NCBI GenBank assembly: GCA_017649855.1
Contig: JAGCGA010000029.1
Coordinates: 1-64,000 of the forward strand
Direction of reading: 5' to 3'
Origin: Bacteroidales bacterium
GTDB taxonomy: Bacteria > Bacteroidota > Bacteroidia > Bacteroidales > WCHB1-69
DNA: 64,000 bases
The notes beneath the pieces are model-generated. The model searched no databases, was not told the origin of the DNA, and was given only the letters and a program-made list of their open reading frames with translations. Each line of letters starts with the position of its first letter. The first letter of the stretch is position 1. Of the stretch, positions 60,201 through 64,000 are shown piece after piece. The position numbers were made by a program, and so were the translations under genes.

Positions 60201-63200
60201 TGGCCTCTTCAGAAGGTTATGCAGGTGTGTTGCCTATTGCCAACAACATACGCTTCAGCTCTTGTCTTCAAGAGAGTTGTGTCCGTCCCAACACGCTTGT
60301 CGCTTCCAATGTGACCTCCAATTCTGCAGACGTCAGTTGGGTGTCCGCAGGTGCGGAGACATCTTGGGAGTTGCAATACAAAGCCTCTACGGATACTGGT
60401 TGGACGTCTCTAGACAACCTTACCTCTAACCAGTACTCTTTAACAGGACTGCAATCCAACAAAGAATACAGCATACGGGTAAGAGCTTTATGCTCCGCCA
60501 CAGATGTCAGCATGTGGAGTGATATAACCATTTTCCACACCGAATGCGGCACCATTGCTATTTTGCCGTACACGGAAGACTTTGAGGATGCCAACAATTT
60601 GTATAACAGCAGCCAACAGAACTACATCTATTGCTGGTACCGCTATGCTTCTGATCCTTCCCACTATGTATATATCCCAAGTAACAACCATGCTCACAGC
60701 GGTTCGCGCTTCCTGGATTTCCACCATACCAACAACTGTTTCAATATTGCCATTATGCCGGCAATTGATCCATCGTTGAATATCAATGATCTCCAAGTAC
60801 ACTTCTATGCCTGCAAATCTGGTAATACGGGCACTCTGGAAGTGGGTATGATGAGCGACTATGACGATCCTACCACCTTCGCCCCCATTGACACCATCGA
60901 CTTGTCTTCTTATGCTACCTATGCATACGCATCCTTGTATGTCTCTTTGGCAAACTATACAGGTGATGGCTATCATGTCGCCTTCCGCGTGTCTAATGCC
61001 ATCAGTTGTGGTTATTATATTGATGACATCACGGTGGAGGAGATCCCCGAATGTAACTTCCCCACCAACCTGCATGCCTCCAACATCGGCCCGGATGAGG
61101 TGACCTTGACTTGGGATGCCAGCAGTAGTGCCAATGAGTATGGCTTATATCTGATTGGCAATAACGAAACCGTCTATTATGTTGTATATGACACGACCAT
61201 TACGATCAACAACCTTCTTCCTGCCACTTCATACAGTGCCTCAGTTCGTTCTCTTTGTGGCAACGACTCATCCATATTGTCCACCGAGTGTCCCTTCATG
61301 ACGGGTTGTGATGCCATTACCATCTCAGCAGGCAATCCCTGGACGGAAGGTTTCGAATCCTACACGAATGTGGGCGGTAGCCAGATCCAGCCGTTCCTTT
61401 GCTGGGCCCGCCCTGTGGTAGATAATGCTTACCAAGGCTCTCCATTTGTGTATGTGAATTACTCCTATGCCGCTCATACAGGTTCTAATACGGCCCAATT
61501 CAAGGGCACCACATCTATGCTGGCCCTCCCGGAATTCACCAATGACATCCATGACTTGCGACTCTCCTTCTGGGCTACTGCTACGATTCCTTCAGTCAGC
61601 CATATTGAGGTGGGTGTCATCACCGATCTGGATGATCCGACCACCTTCGTGCCCTTGGCTGATGCCGGAACCCCTGGCCCCAGAGGCCACGGTGGTAACT
61701 TTATGGGACCGTTTGACTTTGACACCATCAGTGTGACGAGTGGTCGAATCGCCTTGCGCTATACCAGCTCCAATGCACCCGAGTCCTGTAACTTGGATGA
61801 CTTTACGGTGGAGCTGATCCCCGATTGTCCTTCTCCGGAGAAAGACAGTGTGACAGTTTCCAACATTGGAAACCATACGGCAACCATCAGTTTTGTGGAT
61901 CATGATGCCACGCACACCGAGTGGGTGGTCTATTACAGAGCCTCAGCTGACACGGTTTGGAATACCATGACCACAACCACCACGACGGTTGACCTGACCA
62001 ACCTGGATGCCCAGACCACCTATTATGTGTATGTGGAGACAGCTTGTGCACCTGGAATGGTTGCAGATGCCACCTTCACGATCCATTTCACTACCTTGGT
62101 GGCCTGCCCAGCACCTGTCGGCGTGACCGTTAACAATATCAATACTACCTCTGCAACTGTCAACTGGAGTGGCAACGCCTTGTCCTATGTCCTTGAATAC
62201 GGTCCTTCCGGCTTCACTCCCGGAACCGGCGAAGGAACCGTTGTGACTACCGACAGCAATGCCTATGACATTTCAGGGCTGACTCCGACAACCGGATACA
62301 CGGTATACATATATGCCGATTGCGGGGACGAAGGATACTCCTCCATGATCTCTCGCACCTTCACCACCCTGGATGCCTGTCCGGCACCCACTGGCGTGAC
62401 CATTTACGGTATCACCAGCTCCTCTGCCTCTGTCACATGGAATGGCAACGCCACGAATTATATCATTGAATACGGTCCTACCGGCTTCACCCCTGGCGAC
62501 AGTACAAGCACTATGGTGACCACAAGTGCCAATATTTACGATTTCACGGGTCTGATCCCGGCCACTGGATACACGGTGTATATCAAGGCGGATTGTGGAA
62601 CTGACGGATACTCCTCCAGCACCTCCACCACGTTTACCACCGAATTGTGCGATCCTGCTGACAAGTGTTCCTACACCTTTACCCTGACCTCTAGTCATAA
62701 CGCTTGGCTAGGCCACACACTCAGAGTGACGCAGGGTGATGTTGTTGTGGCAGTTCTCTCTTTTGCTCCTCCTGCCAACACTTACACCACCACTGTTGAC
62801 TTGTGTGATAACATCCCTGTTTCCTTAGAGCACATTGTTGGAGGTGGCGTGCCTTTCCACATGATGGGTCACCCGTCTGGAATCACGGTTGCGAAACCGG
62901 ACGGCACGGTAGAGTACTCGACTACTGACATGGATAACTACACGACCTACACCTTTACACCTAATTGTAATGCTTCAATTCCTGACACTTGCGAAGTGCC
63001 GACGGCTTTGGCTGTGAACAACCCGGGTCAGACGACGGCCACGGCCACGTGGACCGCTGGTGGTGCCGAGACCTCCTGGAACGTGGAGTATAAGGCTGTA
63101 TCCGCCACTGTATGGCAGAGTGCCACCACCAATGCCACCTCCTTCGCCATGACGGGTCTCACCCCCAACACCCAATATGAAGTGCGCGTGCAGGCCGTGT

Positions 63201-63805
63201 GCGACACCGACAACACCAGCGACTGGACTGCTTCGGTCACCTTCACGACAGAAGAAGAGCAGCAGACCTGTCCCGCCCCGACCAACCTGACGGCCGCCTT
63301 GGATGAGGACAACCACACGACGGTCATCCTGACCTGGCAGCAGGAGCCCAACACGGCTACCGAATGGCAAGTCAACTACCGTCAGACCACGGAGAGTGAA
63401 TGGACGTCCACAACTGCCAATGCTACAACCCACACGCTGACCGACCTCGTGCCTAATGTGACCTACGAGTTCAACGTGGTGGCCCACTGCACCAACGGCC
63501 TGACGAGCGATGAGTCCAACACTGTGACCATCCAGACCGACAATGTGGGTGTCCAGAACTGGCTGGAGAAGAGCGTGACGCTCTATCCGAACCCGGCGAC
63601 GGAGATGGTGAGCGTCGAGATCAGCGACGCCAACATCATGATCACGGGTGTGGAGGTTTATAATGTCTATGGTCAATTGATCAACACGATCGTGAGCACG
63701 GAGAACCCGTTGCGCATCAACGTCAGCGGCCTGGCCGACGGCATGTACTATGTGCGTGTCACGACGGACGGCGGCGTGGTGACGAAGAACTTCGTGAAGA
63801 GATAG
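57278..63805 (+). CDS. Giant T9SS-exported multidomain surface protein under B12 riboswitch control
   Basis: The 2175-residue protein (ATG 57278 or 57281) has a signal peptide (ending VRAQ near residue 23). A GLUG-motif-like adhesin region occupies about 25-310 (FQGQFNGHGHTIYNLYCDKG, repeated NNIGGIIG/NYIGGLGG units). An Ig-like stretch follows at about 320-390. Three cleaved-adhesin/choice-of-anchor-J-like domains lie at about 560-715, 1090-1260 and 1345-1518, each opening with PFFEDFE/TEDFED/EGFESY. Eight or so fibronectin III domains alternate with them, two of which (about 1609-1697 and 1698-1790) are near-identical tandem copies. A type A sorting domain begins at about 2094 (VTLYPNPATEMVSVEI, end KNFVKR). 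No B12-binding motif such as DxHxxG is seen. The role is inferred: a cobalamin-repressed surface adhesin or scavenger. Confidence 0.9.
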   Translation: MMKKLLFVLGLLSLICLSMEVRAQNVWNGTADITWYDASQTSFNITTAEQLAGVAQLVNNGTTTFNGVTLNLMNNLWLNATGDSTNNWVPIGGGSPTGESPETGYSFQGQFNGHGHTIYNLYCDKGNTYHAGLFCSVKNPSTIDSLVLVNPVLKSKGMMGAIVGFTRAGGQVYIRNCMVINARIEGSNGNNIGGIIGASYNNSSGNYVQNCGVTGYVSGNYIGGLGGNADYEHFTNCYFAGTLCRVGSNAGSLYAWSSFGSCSNCYASYTFVCGSGSSNGTAVSQDIMQSDSMITLLGGAFIRDCGLNDGYPILSFMAGLSPTTAELCVGENVTLSAYGYSSYLWSTGDTTAEITVAPTTTTTYTVLCFSITGDTDTLSSTVTVYPQAVITAEVMPTSDGVTHATLNQSSFTVPCGGSDAITLVVTPDVNYRVVKVTLNGTPVYGDEFGEGVANIMLFPGGTLGEAKVYVDNNYTVTTTAVDVNGDTIDASALVVPYGANGVYSVFASDSLVMSFNNTARWKLTDVEVDNISVGLVPTYTIYNVHENHTVLITYVDSCGIYSIPFFEDFESVSSGLPDCYEKNNANSNYPRVSTSSAYQGRSLYTSNYQYDDNATNVPCLILPKLSDQLDLSALMLQFYGRISSTNGYFVVGVMTDPTDMSTFTALQTVTPAAASSYELCTAYFSNYQDTGRYIAIKIAATSYCTMNIDNLTIDYAPQCSPISNLQVDYIYGTNATLTWSPTIVGTPDQYHLIVTDLSQSTITTFTTTDTTYLLTGLSEQTPYQVSIYTACTNGQTSDTVSVSFTTICNSMSSVTVAAPISSSYNNSLPADDCYQYGYSQQIILASELGSDSASFTSLSFQCASGSGVRHWDIYAAQVTNSYIMDWILPSETVIFHHIFSGNVTISGTGPDHWFDIQLDSALQYNGTDNILLSIAVDNLNTDCSISYYCHADANWNYISLSDMNDSYPYSYTNPMASSEGYAGVLPIANNIRFSSCLQESCVRPNTLVASNVTSNSADVSWVSAGAETSWELQYKASTDTGWTSLDNLTSNQYSLTGLQSNKEYSIRVRALCSATDVSMWSDITIFHTECGTIAILPYTEDFEDANNLYNSSQQNYIYCWYRYASDPSHYVYIPSNNHAHSGSRFLDFHHTNNCFNIAIMPAIDPSLNINDLQVHFYACKSGNTGTLEVGMMSDYDDPTTFAPIDTIDLSSYATYAYASLYVSLANYTGDGYHVAFRVSNAISCGYYIDDITVEEIPECNFPTNLHASNIGPDEVTLTWDASSSANEYGLYLIGNNETVYYVVYDTTITINNLLPATSYSASVRSLCGNDSSILSTECPFMTGCDAITISAGNPWTEGFESYTNVGGSQIQPFLCWARPVVDNAYQGSPFVYVNYSYAAHTGSNTAQFKGTTSMLALPEFTNDIHDLRLSFWATATIPSVSHIEVGVITDLDDPTTFVPLADAGTPGPRGHGGNFMGPFDFDTISVTSGRIALRYTSSNAPESCNLDDFTVELIPDCPSPEKDSVTVSNIGNHTATISFVDHDATHTEWVVYYRASADTVWNTMTTTTTTVDLTNLDAQTTYYVYVETACAPGMVADATFTIHFTTLVACPAPVGVTVNNINTTSATVNWSGNALSYVLEYGPSGFTPGTGEGTVVTTDSNAYDISGLTPTTGYTVYIYADCGDEGYSSMISRTFTTLDACPAPTGVTIYGITSSSASVTWNGNATNYIIEYGPTGFTPGDSTSTMVTTSANIYDFTGLIPATGYTVYIKADCGTDGYSSSTSTTFTTELCDPADKCSYTFTLTSSHNAWLGHTLRVTQGDVVVAVLSFAPPANTYTTTVDLCDNIPVSLEHIVGGGVPFHMMGHPSGITVAKPDGTVEYSTTDMDNYTTYTFTPNCNASIPDTCEVPTALAVNNPGQTTATATWTAGGAETSWNVEYKAVSATVWQSATTNATSFAMTGLTPNTQYEVRVQAVCDTDNTSDWTASVTFTTEEEQQTCPAPTNLTAALDEDNHTTVILTWQQEPNTATEWQVNYRQTTESEWTSTTANATTHTLTDLVPNVTYEFNVVAHCTNGLTSDESNTVTIQTDNVGVQNWLEKSVTLYPNPATEMVSVEISDANIMITGVEVYNVYGQLINTIVSTENPLRINVSGLADGMYYVRVTTDGGVVTKNFVKR

Positions 63806-63807
63806 GC

Positions 63808-63843
63808 TGGCTGTTAGCCATTAGCTATTAGCCATTGGCTGTT
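63808..63843. repeat. Intergenic word repeat (GTTAGCCATTAGCTATTAGC type)
   Basis: The same word family as at 5.3, 22.2, 37.8, 40.7 and 50.3 kb, directly behind the giant gene. Confidence 0.7.
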
Positions 63844-63848
63844 TCTAC

Positions 63849-63948
63849 TCCCCGGCCTGCGAACATTCCTTTTGCCAGAAAGGGAATTGAGTCATCGCAG
63901 GGATGCCAGTTCCCTTTCCTGGGTGGAAGGGTGCCCGTAGGGCGGGGA
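63849..63948. repeat. Palindromic element related to the DUF559-associated arms
   Basis: Begins TCCCCGGCCTGCGAACATTCC and ends GGAAGGGTGCCC-GTA-GGGCGGGGA, so its two ends are imperfect inverted repeats of each other and resemble the arms at 20.2-21.2 kb. It has no gene inside its ~100 bp. The remaining bases to the window end show no feature. Confidence 0.7.
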
Positions 63949-64000
63949 TTTTTATGCTATAGTGTAACAAAATGGCTGCTTGATCGTCTATAAGATGTGA

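Noticed and set aside
1..64000. tRNA or rRNA genes
   Set aside because: No cloverleaf-like sequence with a CCA-proximal acceptor stem and T-loop consensus, and no rRNA stretch, was recognised by eye; a covariance search would be needed to be certain.

Overview
The window looks like chromosomal DNA of a member of the Bacteroidota, most likely an uncultured Bacteroidales. Four things point there. At least 16 intergenic sites match the Bacteroidota -7 promoter element TAnnTTTG just upstream of genes. Several proteins carry type IX secretion (T9SS) sorting domains of type A and type B. There is a TonB-receptor/DUF4249-lipoprotein pair. Typical family members are present (C10 peptidase, FISUMP-domain proteins, DUF4956/VTC pair). 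No rRNA, tRNA, CRISPR array or phage module was recognised.

Layout. 1-2.7 kb (minus): a secreted protein cut by the window edge and a DUF4143 ATPase. 2.9-6.9 kb (plus): an MMPL exporter, a LolA-like carrier and an acyltransferase, a lipid-export type set. 6.8-20.2 kb (minus): a long run of HAD phosphatase, an LdcA-VanX peptidase fusion, an MscS channel, a DUF2490/DUF4956/VTC polyphosphate-type cluster, small secreted proteins, a prolyl-tRNA editing enzyme, a C10 cysteine protease with a T9SS signal, WecB, PanC and a HATPase/DRTGG/PHP trio usually seen beside [FeFe]-hydrogenase genes. 20.2-21.2 kb: palindrome-rich inverted repeats that bracket a frameshifted DUF559 nuclease-like gene. 21.3-29.2 kb: a ComEA-like helix-hairpin-helix protein, TonB receptor plus DUF4249 lipoprotein, an epimerase with a zinc-ribbon tail, a beta-barrel protein and an ECF sigma factor with a membrane partner.

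29.3-35.4 kb is a lower-GC accessory island. It holds a FISUMP protein, a decayed S8-peptidase propeptide gene, a small T9SS protein, and an M6-like metalloprotease joined out of frame to a truncated FISUMP paralogue through a ~266-bp, ~99% identical duplication. 35.4-40.7 kb is housekeeping: dut, a TPR protein, hpt, adk, dxr, rsgA. 41.0-46.7 kb is an incomplete ribosomal protein operon from rplV to rpsE, with its own promoter, leader hairpins and terminator; the usual flanking rpsS and rpmD-rplO-secY are absent. 46.9-50.3 kb has divergent MATE and recQ genes with almost leaderless promoters. 50.4-56.7 kb carries a small secreted protein and two tandem paralogous T9SS type B proteins.

The most striking region is 57.0-63.8 kb. 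A cobalamin riboswitch with its own promoter precedes a 2175-residue T9SS-exported protein built of GLUG-like, cleaved-adhesin/anchor-J-like and fibronectin III domains. Cobalamin riboswitches in this phylum normally control B12 uptake or B12-related genes, so a riboswitch-controlled giant surface protein is a candidate new B12-scavenging or B12-responsive adhesin. Between genes throughout the window lie unusual low-complexity word repeats (TTAGCCATTAGC, CTTTGAACTTTGA, TTTCTTAGTTTCTTAA, CATTTCAA and similar).
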